DNA of 64,000 nucleotides, from assembly GCF_024054175.1 (NCBI RefSeq), contig NZ_JAMXLA010000001.1, positions 3,160,652 through 3,224,651 on the forward strand, given 5' to 3'. The notes beneath the pieces are model-generated. The model saw only the letters and a program-made list of their open reading frames with translations, searched no databases and was not told the DNA's origin. The stretch is from Flavobacterium sp. NRK1. GTDB lineage: Bacteria; Bacteroidota; Bacteroidia; Flavobacteriales; Flavobacteriaceae. Positions 34,931 through 42,179 of the stretch are shown one piece after another. Each line of letters begins with the position of its first letter. The first letter of the stretch is position 1. A program made the position numbers and the translations under genes.

Positions 34931-36145
34931 ATGAAACGATCAGGTTCTGCAGATTTACCCTTGCACGGAGGCCATGTCCCTCTTTGGCTGTCCGAAAGGA
35001 TGGCAAAGCTCGGATTGGCAATAGTAGAGACTATAGCAATGGAATTTTCTACTTCTGAAGTGATAAGTAAATTATCTAACCCTTTTTGGTTTCAGAGTTT
35101 TGGTGCTGTAATGGGAATGGACTGGCACTCATCAGGCATTACTACATCTGTTTTAGGTGCTCTTAAAAAGTCGGTTAATCCTCATGCTAAAGAGCTGGGA
35201 ATTTATATATGTGGTGGAAAAGGAAAACATTCTGTAAAAACTCCTGATGAATTAATGATAGTTGGTGAACGAACAGGCCTGAATGGTACTGAGCTTGCCG
35301 GATTAAGCAGACTTACTGCGAAAGTAGACAACACAGCTATTCAGGATGGTTTTCAGCTTTACCAGCATAATTTTATTGTAAATAATAAAGGAGAATGGTG
35401 TGTTATTCAACAGGGAATGAATGATAATTCAGGTACTGCCCGGCGTTATCACTGGCATTCAGAAAATCTACAGTCATTTATAAATGAACCACATACTTTT
35501 ATTTATGGACAAAATCAGGGAAAAATATTAAATCTTACAGCCGCCACTGCTGCAGATACAAGAGAAAAATCGCTACTGATTGTAAATGAGCACCCTGACA
35601 GGGTACTTAAGGAAATAAATCATCTTGTAATGCCTAATCATCATGATGTCAGAATGAAAGATGTAAATATGAAACGATTAGGCGCCATGCTTTGGGTTGC
35701 ACATGAAAATAAACCACAGGATTTTGAAGAGCTGTTAATGCTTAAAGGAATGGGACCAAGAACTATACAATCTGTATCATTAGTAAGCGAAATTATTTAC
35801 GGAACCCCTACCCGATTTGATGACCCTGCCCGTTTTTCTTTTGCTCATGGTGGTAAAGACGGACACCCATTTCCTGTCCCGGTAAAGGTATTTGATGAAA
35901 CTATTTCTACATTACAGACTGCCATTCAAAGAGCCAGGATTGGAAACAGCGACAAAATGGATGCTATAAAGAAGCTTTCCGAAATATCGCGTAATGCCGA
36001 AAAGGATTTTTCACCAAATAACAACTTTGAAGCTTTATTGCAAAAAGAAAGGGATGAATCTTATAAATACGGTGGGCGAACTATTTTTGGAAAAGCAAAA
36101 CCACCAAAAAATAAAAATGATGACAACCAGTTATCACTATTTTAG
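34931..36145 (+). CDS. DUF763 domain protein
   Basis: A 404-residue DUF763 protein. The N-terminal signature MKRSGSADLPLHGGHVPLWL is the family start, which fixes the initiation codon. Further conserved blocks: VMGMDWHSSGITTSVLGAL, YICGGKGKHSVKTP, YQHNFIVNNKGEWCVIQQGMN and LMLKGMGPRTIQSVSLVSEI, the last resembling a helix-hairpin-helix DNA-binding motif. The family occurs in archaea and thermophiles as well as Bacteroidetes; a nucleic-acid role is likely, but no activity is established. It is convergent with the helicase gene. Confidence 0.88.
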   Translation: MKRSGSADLPLHGGHVPLWLSERMAKLGLAIVETIAMEFSTSEVISKLSNPFWFQSFGAVMGMDWHSSGITTSVLGALKKSVNPHAKELGIYICGGKGKHSVKTPDELMIVGERTGLNGTELAGLSRLTAKVDNTAIQDGFQLYQHNFIVNNKGEWCVIQQGMNDNSGTARRYHWHSENLQSFINEPHTFIYGQNQGKILNLTAATAADTREKSLLIVNEHPDRVLKEINHLVMPNHHDVRMKDVNMKRLGAMLWVAHENKPQDFEELLMLKGMGPRTIQSVSLVSEIIYGTPTRFDDPARFSFAHGGKDGHPFPVPVKVFDETISTLQTAIQRARIGNSDKMDAIKKLSEISRNAEKDFSPNNNFEALLQKERDESYKYGGRTIFGKAKPPKNKNDDNQLSLF

Positions 36146-36152
36146 CGGAGCA

Positions 36153-37685
36153 TTAATCTTCAGTATCATCTAATTGATATTTAATAAAAAGCCTTCCGAT
36201 AAGTATTCCCAGTCTGGTTTTATAATCTTCAATCAGCCATTCTCTGTAATTCTTTGTAGTCTTAGCTAAAAGCTTAGCGTATTGTTTTACACGGTATTCA
36301 ATATCCGGATCAAGCAATTTTGCCAGTTTGCGGGCTTCGGGAATACTGTCTGTATTTTCAATACACATAATTGCATGTTGTAGGATCGATTTATCAATTA
36401 CAGCTTTAGGCTTAAGTTTTTCTTCAGCAGCAAGACGGAATTCCTCTTCTACATCAAAATTAATATCTTCACTTTTAGCAAATTTAATGCGCAATTCATC
36501 GGGCATATGATAAGTATGATAACTCTCTATTTCTGCATCTGTTCTGATGTTTTCAAGAAATTGCTCGGGATATTTAAAAATATAATGCCAGTCAACAGGA
36601 TCACTCCATAAGCCGAAACGCTGTGCATTGTTTCCTAAATCTATAACTGTAAAAATATCCTTATGGGGTAGTTTTCTTGATCCGCGTCCTATCATTTGAA
36701 AATAAAGTGTTAGCGATCGTGTTGCCCTGTTAAGTATAATTGCTTCAACAGTAGGTTCATCAAATCCTGTAGTAAGTATTGACACAGATGTTAATATAGC
36801 ATCAGGTGTTTTTTTAAACCAGCTCAGTATCTTTTTCCTTTCTATTTCAGGGGTTTTGTTGTCCAGATGTTTAATAGGTAATCCTGCCGCCTTAAAAGTT
36901 TCATATACATAAAGTGATGTATTTATACCATTATTAAAAATCAGTGTTTTTTTGCCCTGCACGCGCCCAAGGTATGACTGTAGAAGCAAATCCTGCATCG
37001 CAGAACGTGAATATAATTCATCAGATGAACTAACCGTATAATCACCATTTATTCCCAGCTTTAAAGATGTAAGTTCAACATCATAGCCATACATTACTGC
37101 TTTAGCAAGAAATCCCTTGTTTATTAATGATTGTATAGGCTCACCAACTATAAGCTCATTATAAGTCTCATACATTGGCAATTCAATATTAGAACTTAAA
37201 GGAGTAGCTGTGACACCAAGAAAAAGTGAATTTTTAAAATAAGTAAACAATTTTCTGAAAGAATTATAGTGGGCCTCATCTACTATTACAAGTCCCACAT
37301 AGTCCATGTGAAATTTTTTATCTTTCAGCCTGTTATTCAGGGTTTCTACCATAGCTACATAACAGGAATAATCGTTATGATATGGTAGGTCTTTTACGTT
37401 GCTGTCTATAATTGTATTTTTCACACCAAAGCTTTTCAGCATTTGTGATGTTTGTTTGCTAAGCTCTATCCGGTGTGTAAGCACAAGCACCTTACGTTGA
37501 TATTTTTCAATATAACGACGTGCAATTTCAGAAAATATAACGGTCTTGCCACCTCCTGTAGGCAGTTGATATAATAAATGGAAATTATCTGATTTACCTT
37601 CAAATCTCTCAAATATGGCGTCAATATCTTCTTTCTGATAGTGGTACAGCTCTTTCCTGTCCTCAACATTTTCTTCTCTTTCCAT
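36153..37685 (-). CDS. DEAD/DEAH-box superfamily 2 helicase
   Basis: A 510-residue SF2 helicase of the type I restriction HsdR-like/RAD25 branch without a nuclease domain. Seen: Q-like YQKEDIDAIFERF, Walker A LPTGGGKTVIF (about 40-50), motif Ia VLVLTHRIELSKQ, Walker B DEAH (VIVDEAHYNSF), motif III GVTATPL, motif V TTGFDEPTVEAIIL and motif VI QMIGRGSR. The C-terminal 120 residues are helical and unassigned. It probably acts in DNA repair or recombination. It is monocistronic, with a CAAAAATA promoter box upstream. Confidence 0.88.
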   Translation of the reverse strand: MEREENVEDRKELYHYQKEDIDAIFERFEGKSDNFHLLYQLPTGGGKTVIFSEIARRYIEKYQRKVLVLTHRIELSKQTSQMLKSFGVKNTIIDSNVKDLPYHNDYSCYVAMVETLNNRLKDKKFHMDYVGLVIVDEAHYNSFRKLFTYFKNSLFLGVTATPLSSNIELPMYETYNELIVGEPIQSLINKGFLAKAVMYGYDVELTSLKLGINGDYTVSSSDELYSRSAMQDLLLQSYLGRVQGKKTLIFNNGINTSLYVYETFKAAGLPIKHLDNKTPEIERKKILSWFKKTPDAILTSVSILTTGFDEPTVEAIILNRATRSLTLYFQMIGRGSRKLPHKDIFTVIDLGNNAQRFGLWSDPVDWHYIFKYPEQFLENIRTDAEIESYHTYHMPDELRIKFAKSEDINFDVEEEFRLAAEEKLKPKAVIDKSILQHAIMCIENTDSIPEARKLAKLLDPDIEYRVKQYAKLLAKTTKNYREWLIEDYKTRLGILIGRLFIKYQLDDTED

Positions 37686-37702
37686 GTAGGCGTGTTAATT
37701 TT

Positions 37703-37710
37703 CAAAAATA
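37703..37710 (-). promoter_or_regulatory. TAnnTTTG -7 box for the helicase gene
   Basis: TATTTTTG on the minus strand, 18 bases upstream of the ATG at 37685. Confidence 0.5.
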
Positions 37711-37843
37711 TGGTATTTACTTACATTTATTGGTATATAAAATCATAATTCTTATGAATTGATGAAAATTTAATGAAACATTATGAATTCTAAACAGATT
37801 ATCAGTGGTTTAATTATTATGTTTGATTTTTAAGAAAGTTAGT

Positions 37844-38551
37844 ATGCTAAACTATGATACTATTTCGTTAACGGAAGCTACAGAAATACAAAACAGGCTG
37901 CGGGAAAACATTTCTCTGACTACAGAAAATAAAAATATAACTACAATTGCCGGTGGAGATATTTCACATAATAAAGATACCGATATTGTATATGCAGGTA
38001 TAGTGATATTGAGCTATCCAAACATGCAGCTCCTCTACTATTCATTGGTGATAGATAAAACAAATTTTCCTTATATACCGGGTTATTTAGGATTCAGGGA
38101 AGTTCCTGCACTAATAAAAGCATGGGAACAGATACCTCAAAAGCCTGATTTAATAGTTCTTGACGGACAAGGAATTACACATCCCAGAAGAATGGGAATT
38201 GCCTCCCATTTTGGATTGCTTACTGATAGCCCGTCAATTGGATGTGCCAAAAATATGTTGTATGGCAAATACAGCCCTTTAGGATTAGCTAAATACAACC
38301 ATAGTGCTATTATTACTAATAATGAGCATTTGGGTTATGCTTTGCGGACTAAAGACAATGTAAAGCCTGTTTATATTTCTCCCGGGCACAAAGTATCTGT
38401 TGCTGACAGTCTTGAATTTATAAATCCCTGTATTTTAAAACACAGAATACCTGAGCCTACAAGAATAGCTCATGAAAAAGTAAATCTTTTCAGAACAGGC
38501 AGATTAAAAGAAGGGTATTATCTTGAAAATATACAGGGTGAATTATTTTAA
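37844..38551 (+). CDS. nfi: Endonuclease V
   Basis: A 235-residue deoxyinosine 3'-endonuclease. Seen: the family motif IAGGDISHNKDTDIVYAGIV with the catalytic Asp, and LDGQGITHPRRMGIASHFG with the second metal ligand and DNA-contact residues, then the SIGCAKNMLYG segment. It nicks DNA (or RNA) one nucleotide 3' of inosine. The ATG at 37844 is preferred over a TTG seven codons earlier. It ends 13 bases before the convergent DUF6155-like gene. Confidence 0.93.
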   Translation: MLNYDTISLTEATEIQNRLRENISLTTENKNITTIAGGDISHNKDTDIVYAGIVILSYPNMQLLYYSLVIDKTNFPYIPGYLGFREVPALIKAWEQIPQKPDLIVLDGQGITHPRRMGIASHFGLLTDSPSIGCAKNMLYGKYSPLGLAKYNHSAIITNNEHLGYALRTKDNVKPVYISPGHKVSVADSLEFINPCILKHRIPEPTRIAHEKVNLFRTGRLKEGYYLENIQGELF

Positions 38552-38564
38552 ACATCACAACCGT

Positions 38565-39077
38565 TTATTCAAAATTGTCAAAAATTCTTTCAAATTCCTT
38601 TCTGTTTTCCCATCGCTGCCTTGATGTTTCCTCATATATAAATTTAATGCGGTCTTCAAAATTACTTTTCATACCATTTGCCGTAACATATTCAACTGCC
38701 TGCTTGTAAGAGTTAAAAATACTCTTATAGAAAGATGAATTGCTAAATTCTTTTTTTGCAGAATAAGTTTGTGCAATTTCAATATTGTAAAGCATAACAT
38801 CGGCAATTATATAAGGATCAACCCCTAAGGAAAGAAAGTTTTTTATAAATTTTTGAGCCGTTGACCGGCGCAGTTTTGGCCTCTTTCCTTTTATAGGGAA
38901 ATATTCGTTGCTTATCTTAACCTTTGCTTCCTGTTCAAGTTTTTCCTCTTTCGGATTAAAAACAAAATCATAGTAGGTTTTTACATCTGCAAATTTTTCA
39001 TAAAGAGAAAGCAATTGCTCTTCAAGTTCTTCTTTTGGCAATGAAGCCAGGTATTTTTTTAAATCACGTTTACTCAT
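38565..39077 (-). CDS. DUF6155-like protein
   Basis: A 170-residue helical, lysine-rich cytosolic protein starting MSKRDLKKYLASLPKEELEE. The pattern DLKKYL..L..EELEEQLL.LYEKF...K.YYDFVFNP matches my recollection of the DUF6155 family in Flavobacteria. Function unknown. The ATG at 39077 is chosen over a TTG three codons upstream. A -7 box (39084-39091) ends only seven bases from this ATG, so the leader is extremely short. Confidence 0.7.
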   Translation of the reverse strand: MSKRDLKKYLASLPKEELEEQLLSLYEKFADVKTYYDFVFNPKEEKLEQEAKVKISNEYFPIKGKRPKLRRSTAQKFIKNFLSLGVDPYIIADVMLYNIEIAQTYSAKKEFSNSSFYKSIFNSYKQAVEYVTANGMKSNFEDRIKFIYEETSRQRWENRKEFERIFDNFE

Positions 39078-39083
39078 TGTTTT

Positions 39084-39091
39084 CAAAAATA
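39084..39091 (-). promoter_or_regulatory. TAnnTTTG box almost touching the start codon
   Basis: TATTTTTG on the minus strand, seven bases from the ATG at 39077. This implies a leader of only a few bases. Confidence 0.4.
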
Positions 39092-39154
39092 AGCCTTAAT
39101 TTTACCCTGAGCAATAAAATCTTAAAAAGAGTTCGGAAAAACTATATAAAATAG

Positions 39155-39162
39155 TATTTTTG
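39155..39162 (+). promoter_or_regulatory. TAnnTTTG -7 box
   Basis: TATTTTTG, 40 bases before the GTG start at 39202. Confidence 0.5.
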
Positions 39163-39201
39163 CAATCCTTAAATTAAAGTCAAAACTAAATAACTTTTAC
39201 T

Positions 39202-39573
39202 GTGGAAAATCCGAGTGCACAAAAACTGATCAACAAAATACAACTTGACCTTTTTAAAAAAGGTTTTGAATCTGAAACATTGATTACCGATCTGAAAAAA
39301 TTACGCGAATATTCCCTTGAAGAGCAAAATCCTGTGTTAACTAAGGCAATACGTCTTACTTATGAGCACTTAGAAGCTAACGGAGCTTTTCTAATTCCTA
39401 TTCCGGATGATGAGCCTGTAGATGAAGAAACAGAATTGGTTAAAGATTCAGCTGCTGCCACAGAAAATAATTTGGAAAGCCTGGAGTACTTAATATCTCT
39501 CTTCAGCGATCTTAGCCATAAAAATAACATTCTGGATTTAAGAGAATATAATAAAGCTTTCCTTGCTTTTTAA
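39202..39573 (+). CDS. Hypothetical protein with GTG start
   Basis: A 123-residue cytosolic, helical, acidic protein (MENPSAQKLINKIQLDLFKK, then YSLEEQNPVLTKAIRLTYEHLE and an acidic linker). The start is a GTG; the next in-frame ATG is absent from the first 100 residues, and the frame and codon use are good from here. A promoter box and a terminator bracket it as a single-gene unit. I do not recognise a characterised family; similar short proteins seem common in Flavobacteria. Confidence 0.72.
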   Translation: MENPSAQKLINKIQLDLFKKGFESETLITDLKKLREYSLEEQNPVLTKAIRLTYEHLEANGAFLIPIPDDEPVDEETELVKDSAAATENNLESLEYLISLFSDLSHKNNILDLREYNKAFLAF

Positions 39574-39598
39574 GTATCTTTGAATCTATTATAATATA

Positions 39599-39625
39599 AG
39601 CTGCCTGATAAAGGCAGCTTTTTTA
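39599..39625 (+). terminator. Rho-independent terminator
   Basis: AAGCTGCCT-GATAA-AGGCAGCTT hairpin followed by T5, 26 bases after the stop at 39573. Confidence 0.85.
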
Positions 39626-39674
39626 TTTATAAAAGGAATTACTTTATTTTCTTTTCTGCAATACATCTATATCC

Positions 39675-39682
39675 TACATTTG
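39675..39682 (+). promoter_or_regulatory. TAnnTTTG -7 box for DUF3817/mechanosensitive channel operon
   Basis: TACATTTG, 25 bases before the ATG at 39707. It overlaps the alternative TTG start at 39680, ruling that start out. Confidence 0.6.
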
Positions 39683-39706
39683 CAGAATAAACTTAATCCA
39701 TGCCTT

Positions 39707-40000
39707 ATGACACGCCTGTTTAAAATTATTGCTACACTTGAGGGTGTATCTCTTCTTTCATTATTATTTATTGCAATGCCATTAAAATATATTTATGATA
39801 TGCCGGAATATGTTCAGGCAGTAGGTATGGCTCACGGATTGTTATTTATTGTTTATATAGTTTTAGCAAGTATATTAAAAGCGGAGCTTAAATGGCCTAT
39901 AGGCAAATTTTTAATAATCTGCATAGCGTCTGTAATTCCTTTCGGTACTTTTTACATTGAATATAAATATTTTAAAAATATTAGCAACGAAAATTCTTAA
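39707..40000 (+). CDS. DUF3817 integral membrane protein
   Basis: A 97-residue membrane protein with three predicted helices (about 5-27, 38-58, 68-88). The sequence TRLFKIIATLEGVSLLSLLF, followed by MPLKY, AVGMAHGLLFIVYI, WPIGKFL and SVIPFGTFYIE, is typical of DUF3817 (the YdzA-like family). Function unknown. It is followed five bases later by the mechanosensitive channel gene, so they are probably cotranscribed. Confidence 0.88.
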   Translation: MTRLFKIIATLEGVSLLSLLFIAMPLKYIYDMPEYVQAVGMAHGLLFIVYIVLASILKAELKWPIGKFLIICIASVIPFGTFYIEYKYFKNISNENS

Positions 40001-40005
40001 TTATA

Positions 40006-41250
40006 ATGGAATGGTTTAACTGGGCTTATAAATTATTGAAGGAAATTGGCTTAGGCCATATTTCAGCTATATATATAAATCTGGTTATTAATCTTATAAC
40101 CATAGCTATTATTGCCTATATAATTGATAAACTTACAAAAAGAGCACTTATACTGGGATTTATAATACTGGCCAGAAAGACTAAGACTTCTTTTGATGAT
40201 TTTCTTGTAAAAAACAGGACCTCCAAGTTTGTTGCTCATTTAATACCACTATTATTTATATATAAAACAGTGCCTATAGCACTTAAAGATTTTACCTATT
40301 GGGAATATATCTTTTCCAAAGGTATAACTACTTTTATCATTCTTATTAGCTTGTGGATAACACGGAGTGTATTAAATGCTCTTAAAGATTACCTTAAAAT
40401 CCAGCCGGAATATAATGACAAACCTATTGACAGTTATATTCAGGTAGTCATGATTATTTTATGGATTTTTGGTATAACTGCAATTATACTTTTATTATTT
40501 AATATTGAAATAGAAAAGTTGCTGGCAACTTTTGGGGCGATATCAGCCATCGTAATATTGATATTTAAAGACACCATATTAGGGCTTGTAGCAAGTATAC
40601 AGGTTACAGTTAATGATATTGTGCGTATAGGTGACTGGATAACCATAGAAAAATTTGGCGCAGATGGAGATGTTATAGAGATAAATCTTGCTACGGTTAA
40701 GGTTCGTAACTTTGATAATACCACTACTACTATCCCAACTTACAGCCTTATATCTGATTCATTCAGAAACTGGAGAGGAATGGTAAATTCGGGAGGCAGG
40801 CGTATTAAAAGGCATATTCTTATTAAAGCCAATTCTGTACGGTTTGTCCATAAAGATGAGATTGCCGATATGAAAAAGATTCAGCTTATTTCGTCATATA
40901 TTGAGCACAGGCAGGCTGATATTGATAAGTATAATAGTCAGACCGGCGCTGATAAATCACTCTCCATAAATGGAAGAAATCTCACTAATCTTGGGCTTTT
41001 CCGTAAATATATAAATAGCTATATAGAAACACATCCGGGTGTAAACAAAGAAATGACTATAATGTGCAGGCATCTTCAGCCTACTGAAAAGGGAATTCCT
41101 ATTGAAATCTACGTATTTACGTCTGATAAAAGATGGGTTAACCACGAGTATATTATGGCTGATATTTTTGATCATATAATAGCATCGGTTGCATATTTCG
41201 ATCTGGAAATATTTGAATTGCCTTCAGGAAAAGGCTATATAGATGCTTAA
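40006..41250 (+). CDS. MscS-family mechanosensitive ion channel (YbdG-like)
   Basis: A 414-residue channel with about five membrane helices, then the MscS pore helix and beta domain. Seen: the pore-lining and linker region FGAISAIVILIFKDTILGLVASIQVTVNDIVRIGDWI (about residues 178-213) and the beta domain GDVIEINLATVKVRNFDNTTTTIPTYSLI. The long C-terminal region with KRHILIKANSV and ETHPGVNKEMTIMCRHL fits the YbdG miniconductance branch. It releases solutes on osmotic downshock. It lies five bases after the DUF3817 gene and overlaps the convergent thioesterase gene by 4 bases. Confidence 0.9.
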   Translation: MEWFNWAYKLLKEIGLGHISAIYINLVINLITIAIIAYIIDKLTKRALILGFIILARKTKTSFDDFLVKNRTSKFVAHLIPLLFIYKTVPIALKDFTYWEYIFSKGITTFIILISLWITRSVLNALKDYLKIQPEYNDKPIDSYIQVVMIILWIFGITAIILLLFNIEIEKLLATFGAISAIVILIFKDTILGLVASIQVTVNDIVRIGDWITIEKFGADGDVIEINLATVKVRNFDNTTTTIPTYSLISDSFRNWRGMVNSGGRRIKRHILIKANSVRFVHKDEIADMKKIQLISSYIEHRQADIDKYNSQTGADKSLSINGRNLTNLGLFRKYINSYIETHPGVNKEMTIMCRHLQPTEKGIPIEIYVFTSDKRWVNHEYIMADIFDHIIASVAYFDLEIFELPSGKGYIDA

Positions 41251-41639
41251 GGCTTAGATATTCTGTCTTTAACGTATTCAATTTTAGTTTTACCGTGTGC
41301 AGACGGGCGTCCAAAACTATCAAGGTTTACCATAGTGATATTATCTACGGTAATAATTTTTTCCTGTGTCATTTTATTCCTTACTTCAGATCGCAATACA
41401 ATAGAAGTTGTTCCGAAGCGCACTACATCAATTCCAATCTCCACTATATCGCCCTGCTTAGCAGAACTCATGAAATTAATTTCAGACATGTGCTTTGTTA
41501 CTACCCTTTGGTTTTCCAACTGTATTATAGAATACAGGGCGGCTTCTTCATCTATCCAGGCCAGCAGCTTACCGCCAAATAAAGTTCCGTTAGGATTAAG
41601 ATCTTCCGGTTTTACCCATTTTCTTGTATGAAATCTCAT
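41247..41639 (-). CDS. Acyl-CoA thioesterase (YciA/ACOT hot-dog type)
   Basis: A 130-residue hot-dog thioesterase. Seen: the N-terminal motif NPNGTLFGGKLLAWIDEEAALYS, with the catalytic Asn and Asp positions of YciA/ACOT-type enzymes, and the EINFMSSAKQGDIVEIGIDVVR strand. It hydrolyses acyl-CoA esters; the chain-length preference is not evident. Its start overlaps the Nudix gene stop by four bases (ATGA), so the two are coupled. Confidence 0.88.
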   Translation of the reverse strand: MRFHTRKWVKPEDLNPNGTLFGGKLLAWIDEEAALYSIIQLENQRVVTKHMSEINFMSSAKQGDIVEIGIDVVRFGTTSIVLRSEVRNKMTQEKIITVDNITMVNLDSFGRPSAHGKTKIEYVKDRISKP

Positions 41640-42055
41640 AAACGATGTTTTTGTAGTGCTAAATTTACAATATCTGCATGGTCAAATGCTAGTTCTGGTA
41701 AGTTTTTAACCGAAAACCATTTCGCTTCATCAGCATCATCTGCTCCATTCACCTCTGAATTTTCATCTGCAAATCCTGTATAAGCAACAGACACTGTATG
41801 CTGTCTTGGATCACGGCCGGGTTTACCAAAAGCACCTAGTTGTTCCAATGCTGTTAATTGCAATTCTGTTTCTTCAGTTAATTCCCGTTTTACAGCATCC
41901 AGTAAATCTTCATTTTCATCCACAAAGCCACCAGGTAATGCCCATCTACCTTTAAAAGGATCGTTTTTTCTTTTTATGAGTAATAACTCATAATTGTCAT
42001 TTATTTTCCTGAATACAACTGCATCAACCGTTACAAATATTTTTGATGTTCTCAT
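41636..42055 (-). CDS. Nudix hydrolase
   Basis: A 139-residue Nudix protein with a canonical box starting GGFVDENEDLLDAVKRELTE and continuing ETEL (G-x5-E-x7-RE-x2-EE). The TVDAVVFRKINDNYELLLIKRK start and the ALEQLGAFGKPGRDPR segment resemble the NrtR/ADP-ribose pyrophosphatase-like group without the DNA-binding domain. The substrate is uncertain. It overlaps the thioesterase gene by four bases. A -7 box at 42060-42067 ends five bases before its ATG, suggesting a leaderless transcript. Confidence 0.88.
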   Translation of the reverse strand: MRTSKIFVTVDAVVFRKINDNYELLLIKRKNDPFKGRWALPGGFVDENEDLLDAVKRELTEETELQLTALEQLGAFGKPGRDPRQHTVSVAYTGFADENSEVNGADDADEAKWFSVKNLPELAFDHADIVNLALQKHRL

Positions 42056-42059
42056 AAGT

Positions 42060-42067
42060 CAAAGTTA
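42060..42067 (-). promoter_or_regulatory. TAnnTTTG box five bases from the Nudix start
   Basis: TAACTTTG on the minus strand. The spacing to the ATG at 42055 is the same as at 34919-34931, which would make the transcript leaderless. Confidence 0.45.
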
Positions 42068-42125
42068 AGAAAAACGTTATGCTCTAAACGTAGCTTTTCA
42101 ATGATTTTATCTATGTAGATATAAT

Positions 42126-42155
42126 AAAAAACACCCTGTTTTAGCAGGGTGTTTA
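42126..42155 (-). terminator. Terminator of the E1 dehydrogenase gene
   Basis: AACACCCTG-TTTTAG-CAGGGTGTT hairpin with a T-run on the minus strand, just downstream of the stop at 42180. Confidence 0.8.
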
Positions 42156-42179
42156 GGATAATTTATATTAGATACTCAT

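Noticed and set aside
41295..41631. Two overlapping plus-strand ORFs across the thioesterase gene
   Set aside because: The hot-dog thioesterase motifs are intact on the minus strand; these are antisense artefacts.
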